Notes: generated by a model not told the origin, from the sequence alone. 64,000 nt of DNA from Liolophura sinensis (GCF_032854445.1 NC_088303.1:16995501-17059500), one strand, 5' to 3'; numbered from the stretch's first letter, positions 49,577 to 61,800 are shown. Translations and numbers: made by a program.

Positions 49577-52500
49577 ATGTGGATTCTTACCAGCTGTATT
49601 GCGTTAGTCAGCGTAGGTCTCTCCCTGCAGGCTGGTAAGTTTATTGCTGACCATAAACAATGTCACATGCGGTTAAATAACGATATAAAGGTAGAAAGCT
49701 ACATGTTTAACGAAAACTAAACAGCAGCGTTCATTAAAATATTGAAATACATCGAATGTTAAATTCCATTAATATCACCGAATGTAAAATTCAGTTGTTA
49801 TCTTGGGGATTTTTAAAGGACCAACGGCAAAGGGTTAATATCAATAAGGAAATTGGTTTTCGTTAACATAATACATGCAGGTTAAAACATATACGTATCA
49901 GGTTGTATAGGTCTAAACATTCAGTCCATCTAAAGTTTAGTGTTTGAAATTATATTTTTATTTTTTATTTTTATTATTTATTTTTACGACATGGTTTCAT
50001 CCACAGCATACTGTTTCATACGATTTATGTAATATATTATGATAGTAAAATTTCAAGATTTACATTTTTTTAAAATGAATTTTTAAATTTAAAAAAAATG
50101 AGTATGAAAGATAGCATATCAGTATTTTCTTTCATGATTTTTCTTGCTGAAGAAAGAAAGACTACATTATACATCTACAGAATTTTCACAAATGCATTGA
50201 CTCGAGGGATATATTTTTCACCGGGGCCGGAATTATGCAAGCAGGATGTGGCAGTCCGAATTGTTATATGCGGGGAAGGTGATGATGTAAAGCACATAAC
50301 ACATGCGCTTCAAAATACATGTAAATATGATAAATGAATTGGGCCGTTATGTTTCAATAGATATATTTCAATAGAATTCATTTTTGCGAATCGGTGAGAT
50401 GTGAGAATATCGCAATAAGTCGCGAACCAAACTGCGAACGTCAAACCATCAATATCTATATTTATCTGAAGATTTATTAAGGATTAACGCTGTAATGAAA
50501 AATATTTCACTAATACGACGGCGCTCAGGTTAAAGATTAAAGGAAAATGTACAGAGCAAAAATCCACCGCGCATGCCAAAGTACTTGACAAACCCTTCTC
50601 ACTTAAAACCGCAACAGAAGATTGCTACGAGTAAAGTGTGTAATTATGTATGATTTAAACTGAAATTTGGAAGGAAAAAACACCTCTAAAATTAACCTCG
50701 TTGATCTCTGATGTATACGAAAATGATCACATCTGGTATTGTCTATCATGCTACAAGAGTACTCTAGGCGGCCATTAATGTTAACCTTTCTTGTCAAAAA
50801 TATTAAAGTTGCGTAAAGCCATAATCATTTATTCATTAATTATGTTTTAAATTATCTCAAGAAAAAAAAATATTCTTGTTTTGCTATCAAATACATCAGT
50901 CATGACATAATGAATAGCTGCGTGAAATAATGTACACAACATTGATATGAATGAACAGATAAATAATGAACGGAGGTAATTTTGATTAATGTAATGTGTT
51001 AATGTGATAGTGAGAGTTTTGTGGACTGAGTGAACCGGACAAAGTCCATTCACAATCAATCCAATCACTTTTATCATTCTGTGCTGACACATGTTTTGTG
51101 TTGGGCAGAATGTGACGTAACGAACAACCAAGGTTTCTGTGGCGCAGCCTGCATTGAGGGTTTCGCCGAGGCGGAGTCGGACACGTGTTCAGAGGGCATC
51201 TGTTGCTATGTAGACAGTAAGTATTGACAGTAAGACAAGTGTTCGAAGAGCTTCTGTTATGTACACAGTAAGTATTGAAAGTCTGACACACACGTTCGGA
51301 GAGCGGTTGTGATTATGAAGACATTAAGTATTGGGAGTCGGACACGAGTGTGGGGGGCTTTTTGTTGTTATGTGGACGGTAAGTACTGAGAGTCGGACGC
51401 GAGTGTGGAGGGCTTCTGTTGTTATATAGACAGTAAGTATTGAGAGTCGGACACGAGTGTGGAGGGCTTTTGTTGTTATGTGGACTGTAAATACCGAGAG
51501 TCGGACACATAATCGGAGCGCGTCCGTTGTTATGTACACATTAAGTATTGAGAAATCTTCTTTGTTATGAAATTCTTTTGAGGTGTATTCCCATATTTTA
51601 TTAGCTTCCCATAATTATAGAGCTTTGCATCACTCACTTAGAAATTGTGGATTCTGTCGATGTGTTTTTGAAACCGCTACATGACACCAAAATTGCCAAA
51701 AGCCTTAACCCATTATACGTCATCCCTAACTATACGCCGGTGCGTTCCTGGAAATACTCATGCGTAACAGCGCCATTTTTATTTTGTTATCTGGTTTATT
51801 TAATATGTGCATTCTTTGAGGAGCTGCTTAAATGCTACCTATGTATGTAATGTAAGCATTATTGCCGAAATGGAGAAGTTATTGTATTCCAGAATCATAT
51901 GGGTTTCTTTAAATCGATATATACCCGACACCAAAATACGAGACCAAAAGTCAAACCCTGAAGAATAGGATCTATTTGTTTAGTCTAACGCCTGTGGCAC
52001 TTCAAAATATAAGTGCTGTTTACTGCGGCCCTGAAGCGGAATTCTTGTTTAAAGAAGAGATACTATTCATGGAAGAAATTTATAACGTGTACATGCGTGA
52101 ATCGGTTGGCATGTGTAGGCAGTCACATTCAGACGGTTATGGTATATTTCTCTCGAACTGAACATACTAAACCTTAAGTTTCACTCGCCCAGTCGGTATA
52201 TTGTGCGGTAGCAATGTTTGCTAGATTTACGATGTTTTACAGTCATTGCATTGTACTTTAATTACTGCTCGTCATTTACTTCCGTAGCCTGTCCATTTGA
52301 TGAAGGGGCGTTTTGCGGTCCGTCCTGTGATGTTACGCCTGGATTCGTTGATGCAGGGGAACCGTGTGTAGGCGGCGTCTGCTGTATTCCAGGTAAGATC
52401 TGGTTCCTAGGAATATGCTCGCCATGATTGTGAGAAAGGAGGCAGAAACCAAGGAGGCGGAGGGCAGAGGAAACAAAAGCTCAATGTGATACTTGGAAAC

Positions 52501-55500
52501 ATGCTCCCCATAGGACAACAACCTCAAACATTTATCTTGTTCAGTGGTTTACACTTAGTTCGTGTTGACATTGAAACAAAATTTTGTTTTTATGAAGAAA
52601 TAGCAACTAGTTTAGTTTCCACTGCAACAACATGGTTATTCCAAGCGTCCATTGCTACTAGCATGCTACAAGGGTTTCATGTGACAAATTACATCATTAC
52701 ACTTGCCCTCCACGCTTTTGCCTTATCAAATTAAAATCGGTTTCGTCTTTCCTGCTACTGTATTAAAGCTCGGAACAGTGTTAACACACTTGTTTAAATC
52801 TGTCGTATATAGGGGCTGTTGGTGGTCAGGTGGTTGAGTTATCCATCGATATTCAGCTGCCACCACGGCATGTTCGGAGTCGTCAGCGGTTAAGCTATGC
52901 TTACATAATGTTCGTCAGAGACCGCATGTCTCCATTCATTATGGCATATACCTTGAGATCACTCAAAGTGAAAGTCTATGTGTCTTTTACTTGGTGAGTG
53001 GTTGATGGTTTACTCCAGGCTCTACGGTTTCTTTCACCCATAAAACTGCCGTCGCATACCTTTGGGAAAAATTCAGGCCATTTATTATTATTATGAAAAA
53101 CCTCGGCTTTTGTTTTTCAGAGAACTGCCCGAACGGCGTGTGTGTTCCAAAGGAGAAAGAGGACTTACTGGGACCTGCGTTTAGCGAGGATACAGCCGCG
53201 ACATGTGCCGCAGGGGAGATCTGCCTGGTCTATGGTAATAATACACACAATAATACACTCATAATAACACACTCATAATAATACACACATAATAATACAC
53301 ACATAATAATACATACATAATAATACACTCATAATAATACACTCAGAATAATACATACATAATAATACACTCACTATTATACATACATGATCACACATTA
53401 TAATAATGTAGTCTATTACTGTAGTCTATTTCTTTTAGCCAGTCGCCAATATTCAGCTCTGTGTAAAATGAGTCTTGCTCGCCACAAAATTGCCAACGGG
53501 CAGTGTAATGTACTGTATCATAGTAACATGTGTAACGGATTTTATCACAGTAACATGTGTAACGGACGATATCACAGTAACATGGGTAACGTTTTGTATC
53601 AGAGTAACGTGTGTAACGTATTGTATCACAGTAACATGTGTAATCGACTGTATTACAGTAACATGTGTAATCGACTGTATTACAGTAACATGTGTAACAG
53701 ACTGTATCACAGTAACATGTGTAACGAACTGCATCACAGTAACATGTGTAAAGGACTGTATCACAGTAACATGTGTAGCGGACTATATCACAGTAACATG
53801 TGTATTGGATTGTTTCACAGTAAAATATGTAACGGACTGTATCATAGTAACATGTGTAACGTATTGTATCACAGTAACATGTGTAACCGACTGTATTACA
53901 GTAACTTGTGTAATGAACTGTATCACAGTAACAGGTGTAAAGTATTGTATGACAGTAACATGTGTAGCGGACTATATCACAGTAACATGTGTAATGGACT
54001 GTATCACAGTAACACGTGTAAAGTATTGTATCACAGTAACGTGTCTAACGTATTGTATGAGAGTAACGTGTGTAACAATAACATGTTTACCATGTTGTAT
54101 CAGAGTAGCTGTAATGGAATATGTATTTCAGATGTCTGTGATGAATAAGCGTTGTATTTTTAAAGGCCCATGATGCAATATGCTTATTGTTTTCAGGGGT
54201 CTGTGACGGAATGTTTTATGTTTTCAGAGGTCTTTGATGGAATGTGTTTTGTGTTTTCAGAGGTCCTGTAATGGTATGTGTTTTGTGTTTTCAGAGGCCT
54301 TTGATGGAATGTTATTTGTGTTTTCAAGATGTCTGTGATGGATTGTGTTTTGTGTTTTCAGAGGCCTTTGATGGAATGTTTATTTGTGTTTTCAGATGTC
54401 TGTGATGGATTGTGTTTTGTGTTTTCAGAGGTCTGTAATGGTATGTGTTTTGTGTTTCCGGAGGTCTGTGATGGATTGTGTTTTTGTGTTTTCAGAGGTC
54501 TGTAATGGTATGTGTTTTGTGTTTTCAGAGGTCTGTGATGGATTGGTGTTTTGTGTTTTCAGAGTCTGTAATGGTATGTGTTTTGTGTTTTCAGAGGTCT
54601 TTGATGGAATGTGTTTTGTGTTTTCAGAGGTCTGTAATGGTATGTGTTTTCAGAGGTCTGTGATGGATTGTGTTTTTGTGTTTTCAGAGGTCTGTGATGG
54701 TATGTGTTTTGTGTTTTCAGAGGTCTGTGATGGAATTTCAGAGGTCCGTGATGGAACATGTTTTGCATTTTCATACATCTGTGATGCAAAATGTTTTGTT
54801 TTTTCAGAGGTCTGTGATGGAATATGTGTACCTGAAGAAAAAGCGCCGCTTGTCCCTGGGTTTACTGAGGATCCTAGTGGAGTCTGCATACAAGGGGATA
54901 TCTGCATCGTGCCTGGTACAGTTTCCAGCTGTCTGTCAGCAGTTGTAAGCCCTGTTCACACGATGCGATTTGTCGTACATTTACGAGGAATTCAACAAAA
55001 TCAAAGCGAATGCACTGTCAATGGACTTTGAAACCATGTCAAATAGCCTTAGTAGCGGCTAGTCTCAGTTCATACGAGAAATCGCACCATGTGCACGTGG
55101 CTCTACACTTAAGCTGAGCGACAAGATGTCTCACTATAACAGAGCTGTGGCAGATTTATTTAGATAAGATCCCGTTAGTCATCTTCACCCCCAGCTCATG
55201 GTTTCGTTTGCCGTCATCACGCTTCCTATTTATTTTCGTCTTCGTCTTCTTCGACATCAGATTCATTCAGATATTTAGGGTTTGACATCTCCTCCTTCAT
55301 CAGTATACAATCGTTCTTCAAACTTCACCTCCGTAGTTCCCTGCTCGCGGTGTGTTTTTCAAACTTTATCTCCGTAGCACCCTGCTCACGGTGTTGATCA
55401 CCATCGCTCCTCCCTTTAGCATTTTCGTAATTCCATTTTCGAAGAAACATCCCTTTGCCACGTGCCTAATACTTTCTGCCTTCACCCTAATGTCTGCGCT

Positions 55501-57102
55501 TATCTCTTTATCCCCCCGGTGCCAGCGGGACATTACATTAGCACCACGTTTGGCTAGGCTCACCTGCCTTCCCTGTCCAACACTCACTCCCTTACCTCAC
55601 TCCACCCCCTTCTACTGCTGGTTCATTAAAGCCAGTTGTTTCTCTCCAGCTCTCACCTATTTCTCCTCCACAGTTAGTCTACGCCAAGCTTTTCGGCCAT
55701 TGTATTGTAAAAGAATTGAGTCGAATTTGAGTTTCAGATTAGTGTCACCTTTTGGCCTTACTCAAAGGTCCGAAAGCGAGCTGTTCTCCGACTGTAAAAA
55801 CACTGGTTTGTTCTTCACGTGGGATTCAACAACTCAAAGCGTGGAAAACAACAAACATAGATGCAGTCTAACATCAGTCTAACATTTGGCGACTGGGGAA
55901 ACAACCAAGATAGACGCACACTGACATCATTCTAACATTTCGTGATTGCGGTATAACAGAAAAGACGCACCATGACATCATTCCAATGTTTTATGATGGA
56001 GGTAACAGTAAATACAGGCGCACTCTGATAATATTCTAAACTTTCGGGATGGAAGGCACATTCTAACGTGTCTCGAATGAGACCACAGCAAAGAAGTCGC
56101 ATAGTGAGATATGAGGTAACAGTATAGATACAGTTTGAAATAATGTTGACGCGACTGGAGTATACCTCAGGGCCTTGGTTGTCCAACACGCTTCATCTGT
56201 GTCAGGAGACCACGGGCGTCGAAAACGATGCTTATGCTTGGTGGTGCACTATTTAAATACAAAATGATACTATTATAAGTAATAAATATGATTGTATACT
56301 GAGTCATGGTTCTCCGTTAATGCTTAATGCTCAATAGAAAAGGCCTCTGATGTTCAGCCGATATTGAAGCGTCCAATCAGCCACAATTAGATAACGATGC
56401 ATGGGCTAAATTAAAGATTGTTTCGTATGTCATATTGGCAGACTTTAAAACTCTGAATTAATTGGACAATTTGAGTGCCTTTTTTGTGTGTAACAGAGTG
56501 AAGAAAGCTATCTTGTTACTGGTTGTACTTATGTGTTTCTTTCTTTTTCTCTCAGTGGTTCCAACCACAGCAGGCCCCATAGAAACTACAGAGGCGGCTG
56601 TAGAAACTACAGAGGCGGCTGTAGAAACTACAGAGGCGGCTATAGAAACTACAGAGGCGGCTGTAGAAACTACAGAGGCGGTTGTAGAAACTACAGAGGC
56701 GGCTGTAGAAACGACACTGGCGGCAGATGAACCTACGACATTGGCGGCAGATGAACCTACGACATTGGCGGCAGAAGAACCTACAACGGCCGCGGTGACG
56801 ACTCCCGATAGTAAATAGTTTCCTTCAAGCTTCTGTAGAATTAAATATTATAAAAAAAATAATAGTTTTGAATACGCTGTCGAACAGCATACATGCCAGC
56901 GTAATAGATGTGATGAAGCAATAATAGTAGTGTCTCTACATTTTAATTCCCGTTAATTTATGTTTATTTTAAAGCTCGATGTGAGGGAGCCATCGATGGG
57001 CTGTGTATGCCACAGAATCTGGTTCCAGTAGTCCCATCATGCGCGTCTGTAGATGAGGCGGCCACGGACTGCAAACCGGGTGAAAGCTGTTGTGTGGGCT
57101 GA
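49577..57102 (+). CDS. Secreted cysteine-rich modular protein with a mucin-like segment
   Basis: Seven exons: 49577-49634, 51109-51216, 52288-52392, 53121-53234, 54808-54915, 56556-56810 and 56975-57102 (stop TGA). The protein has 291 residues and every intron is phase 1. Exon 1 is a signal peptide (MWILTSCIALVSVGLSLQA). Exons 2 and 3 each encode one module of pattern C-x7/8-C-x3-C-x11/12-C-x4-CC (for example GFCGAAC … EGICC). Exons 4 and 5 encode a shorter form beginning CPNGVCVP or CDGICVP and ending in a single Cys. Exon 6 encodes repeats of ETTEAAV and then AADEPTT, a likely O-glycosylated spacer. Exon 7 returns to a CC-ending module (C-x4-ESCC). I do not recognise the family; the six-Cys pattern ending in CC loosely recalls CLIP or small disulfide modules. 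An extracellular or mucus role is inference. An AATAAA follows at 57215. Confidence 0.8.
51165..51560 (+). repeat. 54-bp tandem repeat copying exon 2 end plus donor
   Basis: Seven units; the first is the real end of exon 2 (from gagtcggacacgtgttcaga to the donor at 51217). Later units keep gagtcggacacgagtgtgga, ggcttctgttgttatgt and, in three of six intronic copies (ending near 51260, 51378 and 51432), an intact GTAAGT. Another copy keeps GT as GTAAAT and two have TTAAGT. A TGA just inside the intron prevents simple read-through. Confidence 0.9.
52812..53095 (+). mobile_element. Possible SINE of the third type, in an intron
   Basis: tRNA-like opening (ggtggtcaggtggttgagtt) and a 3' part with 'tctttcacccataaaactgc' and cgtcgcatacctttggg, similar to 43540 and 2190. 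It ends about 25 bp before exon 4. Confidence 0.4.
53235..53395 (+). repeat. Short tandem repeat beginning at the exon 4 donor
   Basis: Units of the type ataatacacacat / ataatacactcat start directly at the GTAATAATAC donor of exon 4 and run for about 160 bp. Confidence 0.88.
53500..54110 (+). repeat. 27-bp minisatellite in intron 4
   Basis: About 22 units of 'tgtatcacagtaacatgtgt' plus aacggac. Because 27 is a multiple of three, two forward frames (up to 253 codons) and part of the reverse strand stay open, with monotonous YHSNMCNGL or CITVTCVTD text. These are not treated as genes. Confidence 0.93.
54195..54830 (+). repeat. ~33-bp minisatellite copying the exon 5 acceptor
   Basis: About 19 units of gtgttttgtgttttcag followed by aggtctgtgatggaat. 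The last unit is the genuine 3' splice site and first codons of exon 5 (AG at 54806-54807, then AGGTCTGTGATGGAATATGT). Each unit therefore carries a polypyrimidine-CAG and codes for E-V-C-D-G-(M/I)-C. The open frame at 54384-55031 is made of these units running into exon 5. Confidence 0.92.
55845..56045 (+). repeat. Degenerate ~54-bp tandem repeat in intron 5
   Basis: Four diverged units marked by gatagacgcacactgacatc / attctaacattt. The preceding open frame at 55352-55882 has no recognisable content. Confidence 0.6.
56575..56780 (+). repeat. In-frame 21-bp coding repeat (ETTEAAV)
   Basis: Seven units of gaaactacagaggcggctgt plus a, then three units of a related 21-bp repeat coding AADEPTT, all inside exon 6 of the cysteine-rich gene. 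They keep the frame and make the Thr/Glu-rich segment. Confidence 0.93.
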
Positions 57103-57214
57103 GGAAGTGACACATGCCTACATGTATCGAACTCCATACTGTAAGCTATATCACTGCAAACATAGAGATTGGATAACACCGGAATGTGAAACATATACAT
57201 ACTGTTTCTTGATG

Positions 57215-57220
57215 AATAAA
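57215..57220 (+). terminator. Polyadenylation signal of the cysteine-rich gene
   Basis: AATAAA lies 113 bp after the stop codon at 57102. It is the first such hexamer downstream, so a short 3' UTR is likely. Confidence 0.6.
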
Positions 57221-57479
57221 TGCATTTGCTGCTGGTTAGGAGATTTGCTGGCTTTCCTGTGTATTTACTTTAAAGCATTTTAAGTTATGCTAAGTGTTCG
57301 AGAAGCCTTCGTCACATGCTGGGTTCAGTGTTAAAACAGGGCGTGTGGCTGAGACTTTAAAACTAACAGTCCTAGTATGTCTTCTCTGAGCAATGAACTG
57401 AGGTCAAATGCTGACTTGTTCAGTCAGTAGCATACCTATTTCCTTACAATGATCCAAGCTGATTCTTGCAATGATCCTT

Positions 57480-57950
57480 GCAATGCATGAATAGCACATT
57501 ACTACGTCACCACAAACGCATGAATAACACATTACCACGTCACCACAAACGCGTGAATAACACAATACCATGTCACCATAAACGCATGAATAACACATTA
57601 CCACGTCACCACAAACGCGTGAATAACACAATACCATGTCACCATAAACGCATGAATAACACATTACCATGTCACCATAAACGCATGAATAACACATTAC
57701 AACGGCACCACAAACGCACGTATAACACATTACCATGTCACCACAACGCGTGAATAACACATTACAACGTCACCACAAACGCGTGAATAACACATTATCA
57801 CGTCACCACAAACGAGTGAATAACACATTGCCACTTTACCACAAACGCATGAATAACACATTATCACGTCACAACAAACTAATAAACAACACATTATCAG
57901 GTCACCACAAACACATGAAAAACCACATTACCACGTCACCAACAAACAAA
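57480..57950 (+). repeat. 33-bp minisatellite
   Basis: About fourteen units of 'aacgcatgaataacacatta' plus ccacgtcaccaca, alternating cgcatg, cgcgtg and cgagtg. It lies about 380 bp downstream of the cysteine-rich gene. Confidence 0.93.
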
Positions 57951-58132
57951 AATAATGTTTATGCAGTCAAAGGAATAGGCAGGAACTCAATGTTGTACAC
58001 GTTAATGGAATTAAAAAGGATTTCGTCCGGCACAGCAAACTTACTGTCCAGCACAACCATAAAGTTCTTCGTAACAAAACATGTGTTTCGGTCAGAGTCT
58101 TTTTTCAGTATTATTTGTACTTAGACATATCT

Positions 58133-58388
58133 TGGGAGTTGGTTAGCTCGCTAGCTCAACGTAATGACCCAGGAGTATCTCACCAATGTGGTCGCTGTGA
58201 GTTCAAGTCCAGCTCATGCTGGGTTCCTCTCGGCCATAAGTGGGAAGGTCTGACAGCAACCTGCGGATGGTCGTGGGTTTTCCCCGGTCCATGCCTGGTT
58301 TCCTCCCACCATAATGCTGGCGACCGTTGTATAAGTGAAATATTCTTGAGTACGGGCGTAAAACCCAAATCGAATAAATAAATAAATA
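58133..58388 (+). mobile_element. Family A SINE
   Basis: Near-complete copy: ttggttagctcgctagctca head, gagttcaagtccagc B box, body and AATAAATAAATAAAT tail. The surrounding 58390-58820 has no visible gene. Confidence 0.87.
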
Positions 58389-58825
58389 TCTCTTGGGTTA
58401 CAGGTCCAGGATTATTAAGAAAATGATAGGTCATAATAAATATCGATTACCCCAGAGAAGGTCAAGCCCTCAAAAAACCTAAAACTAGGTATGAAAATAC
58501 TGGGTATGAAATCTTAATGTATTCCAAAACATACCCCACAAAAACTTCATATATCCTTTTTGAAAGATCACGAATTCATCCAGATGAAGCATCGAAAGAA
58601 GAAAGATAGACAATACACGAATATCCAAAGCGTTTAATTTGTATAAGACACTTCGACTACGGTCATTGTAAGCACTTTCACAAAATGTCAGATTGTCAAG
58701 TTTGAATGAGACGTTTAAATCTTAGCAAACACCAAAAATACATGCTTCAGAGGAGGCCTCGGAATGTAAATGGAGGTATAACACGACCAGAAATTTCACC
58801 CAAATCCTTTACGTGGAAATAAAAT

Positions 58826-59018
58826 ACCATTTATTTATTTATCTGACTGGTGTTCTACGCGGTACTCAAGAATATTTCACTTATACGACCAATGGTGAGA
58901 AGAAACCGGACAGAGAATATACGACTATAGAGGAAGTCAACATGGACTGGATCAAAGCGACCACAATGGTGGGAGGTTTCTGAGCTGTCGTGCTAACCCC
59001 CGCGGCCATGGGACCCCC
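58826..59018 (-). mobile_element. Rearranged family A SINE
   Basis: Reverse copy: tail (atttatttatttatctgact), ttctacgcggtactcaagaa and a head remnant ctaacccccgcggccatggg, with much of the body missing. Confidence 0.75.
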
Positions 59019-59274
59019 GAAGAAGTTGTGCTGTAAAAGCTGCACATATACACGTATATACACATATACATCATGCTATTGTATACAGGATTGACATTTC
59101 TACATTTGCAGCACCTTTAGTTGCGAGGAAACAAGAGACGATGTAACCGCGAAACTGGCTGTGAATTTACTGTCACAAGACAGTAACCTTGTGTTTCACT
59201 GATTAGTTTAACGTAATGCAGCGTAATGGTAGTGTAACTCCGAAAAACGAAAGGCTCATTTTGCCATCTCTTAA

Positions 59275-59585
59275 CCATGGCCTTATAAAGCCAGTATAGA
59301 ATTGATACTGTTCAGACAATGCTTGGCTGTTACTGTGTTAATGTTAATTTCCTGTATTTACATTGTAAGTTGATTTAGTATTTAGTCTAGAATTTATCAC
59401 TATCACAACACCTGTATGTATTTGATATGTTCATCCCTCTCCGTGGCTTTAAAGCCATTATAGAATATTGTTTAGATTAATTTTGACTGTTATGTTATCT
59501 TGCTGTTTTATTCTCCTGTATCTATATCTTAAGTTGATTAAACACCTAGTCTGCATTTGTGACTTTATCTCCATACCTGAACATG
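59275..59585 (+). repeat. Diverged tandem duplication of ~175 bp
   Basis: The block with ggccttataaagccagtata … tttcctgtatttacattgta … agttgatttagtatttagtc is followed by a related block with ggctttaaagccattataga … ctcctgtatctatatcttaa … gttgattaaacacctagtct. There is no coding potential. The region from 57950 to 61800 contains no supported gene. Confidence 0.6.
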
Positions 59586-59868
59586 AACCTGTAATATTTT
59601 GGCATATTGAGTCAAAATGAACCTTTCATTTTTCGAAATTACACAACTCGTGTATCAAGAAAGTTGTTTATCTACACAGAAATAAACTGTAGTCCAAAGC
59701 CTGTGTACATTTTCCCGTAAAATTACCAATTTGTTATTATGGTGCATGATTTTCGATGAGATGCTACAGTAGTAAGGCTACCTCTGAATAGCAAGAACTG
59801 AAAATAGCTTCACTTTTTTCCCGCTGAGTTAAATGAAGCAAAAGGTTTTGATTACATCGTGCATATTG

Positions 59869-60210
59869 AGTGAGTGAGTGCACAGGGTTTAACGCTGTAC
59901 TTAACAATTTTCAGTCATATGACGACGAAGGAATCCTTAGAGTGCATGTAATGTGCCTCCTTGTTGCAGGACGGATTTCCACGGCTCTTTTATCTAGTGT
60001 TGCTTCACTGAGATGAGTTTACCGAATGAAAGTAAACTGCCCCGCCCGAGCCAATATTCTGATACGGGTTAACCGGTCGTTGCACTATTCCCTTTATGCT
60101 GAACGCCAAGCGAGGAAGTTACCATTTCCTCTTTTAAGTTCTTAGGTGTGACTCGACCCAGGATTGACCCTGGATCTACAGCTCCCGACGTGAACGCTCT
60201 ACCAACTGTG
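59869..60210 (-). mobile_element. Family B SINE with 10-bp target duplication
   Basis: Reverse-oriented copy opening gagtgagtgcacagggttta and ending in the tRNA-like head complement (cgctctaccaactgtg). The direct repeat gtgcatattg at 59859-59868 and 60211-60220 is perfect. Confidence 0.9.
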
Positions 60211-60554
60211 GTGCATATTGGTGTTACATATTTATAATTTATAACTTGACTGCGCCGAAATTCGCTTGTATCAAACATGTTAGATACTAGCGAAGAAATA
60301 CACCGGCGATTTCACTCTGTCCGCGTAGCGTATTTCGCGTGCGATTTCGTCCTAACAAGCGAAAAAAATCTTGTGTGTTCCCAACTTTATAAATTCTTAA
60401 TAAGAAATTATTAATAGTGCAGATCCGTCATTAAATCTCATTCTATCAATTACGATTTTAATAAGCCGAATAACCTGTTTTGGCAGAGCGTTTGTTTATT
60501 CAAATAAATAAATAAAGAATTAATCAGGTAAATGGTGTCCTTAAAGATAGTTTA

Positions 60555-60800
60555 AAAAGGCAACGGGCCATAGTCCAGTGGTTTAGTTCTTGTCTTGCAG
60601 TCATTAAGAGACACGAAGTGCAGTTTCAGTCCTTGTTGTGATGGAGAATTTGTAAATTCTCGCACTCTCACTCTTCGTGTCAGGCCTTGGTGACAGTGAG
60701 CGGCCCACGACACTCTGCGCAGTCTAACATTGATTGATCAAGTCCTTAAGTGCTTCCACAACTTGGATCTCAGATCTTATACCACTTCTGTTTCTTCGGG
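60555..60800 (+). mobile_element. Possible tRNA-derived SINE
   Basis: Begins gggccatagtccagtggttt (A-box-like) with cagtttcagtccttg (B-box-like) 40 bp later, then an unfamiliar body. A true tRNA fold is not obtained, so this is more likely a retroposon of a further family. Confidence 0.4.
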
Positions 60801-61649
60801 AAGGAATGTAAATCTGTGTATTTTAGGGTGTAAAGTAATTTTTCGCTACCAGTCGGCCGTTTTTTATGTACGTTTGCATGCTTGGATGAAAGTAATGGGG
60901 ATTTTTTAAACTTTGGGCAGATATGTGTTTTATTGATGAAAGTTTGAAATTCTCAGCGAGAGGCTCCGAGTGACGTCCCACTGACGTTGTTGGCTCAGAT
61001 TTTGACGCTTAACCTATATGTCAAAAATTTTATGGCTACTTCCTTACAGGTTCGGCAAAGGTAGGCACCAATGTCTACTGACCATGGCAAGTTTGGGGCT
61101 GAGATATACAGCACTAAACTTTAAATTAGAAAACTAATAGGGTTCTCAGGGCTCTGAATGAATTGCCATCAATATTATATACCCAGTGTTGAATGGTGTC
61201 TTCTCGGCTTTTAAAGCGTTATCGAATTTTTATGTGATACCTGTGGCTTACTTCTTTTTATGTATATATAGTGGCAGACTTTATGTTGAAGTTAAAGGAA
61301 AAGACAACACATAGCAAAGTCATCATCACAAGACGCACCACCAAATACTGTATCTAATAAAAACACCTCGAATGTTTTCAAACTTGTAAGCTAAAAAACA
61401 TGATTCCTTTAATCCTAAATAATAATTTAAGTTCATGTCATCCATTTATTTGTGGATATTCAAAGTCGTAAGACAAATGTAACTGTCGCATCGACAGCAG
61501 CCGAACCGCCATTTTGAGCTGAATCGACTCTTCTCAACATGCTGCGCTTTTATTTTTGAAGAGAAAAACATATACACACGTTTGAGTTTACTTTCTTTAT
61601 TGGGAAACATAGTAATCAGTAAACATGAAACAAAAATGGCGTCAACATC

Positions 61650-61655
61650 TTTATT
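61650..61655 (-). terminator. Polyadenylation signal of the serine protease gene
   Basis: AATAAA on the minus strand, 146 bp beyond the stop codon at 61801-61803. Confidence 0.55.
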
Positions 61656-61800
61656 CGTCATATATCATATGTGTAAAAACGGCAATATACATATATAATT
61701 TAACATAAATATGTGATTTACAAACAGTACATCTCAACATGTCTTTTAGCGGCTAAGCCCATGGTCCTGTGTTAAAGGGCGCCGGATAATAGTTTACACG

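Noticed and set aside
53387-54173. Two overlapping frames of more than 230 codons in the 27-bp array
   Set aside because: Both frames, and part of the opposite strand, stay open because the unit is 27 bp. The stretch lies inside an intron of the cysteine-rich gene.
55352-55882. 176-codon open frame, possibly an LTR followed by a primer-binding-like 'tttggcgactgggg' at 55884
   Set aside because: No opposite LTR, gag/pol coding or target duplication is seen, and the supposed border lies in a degenerate tandem repeat.
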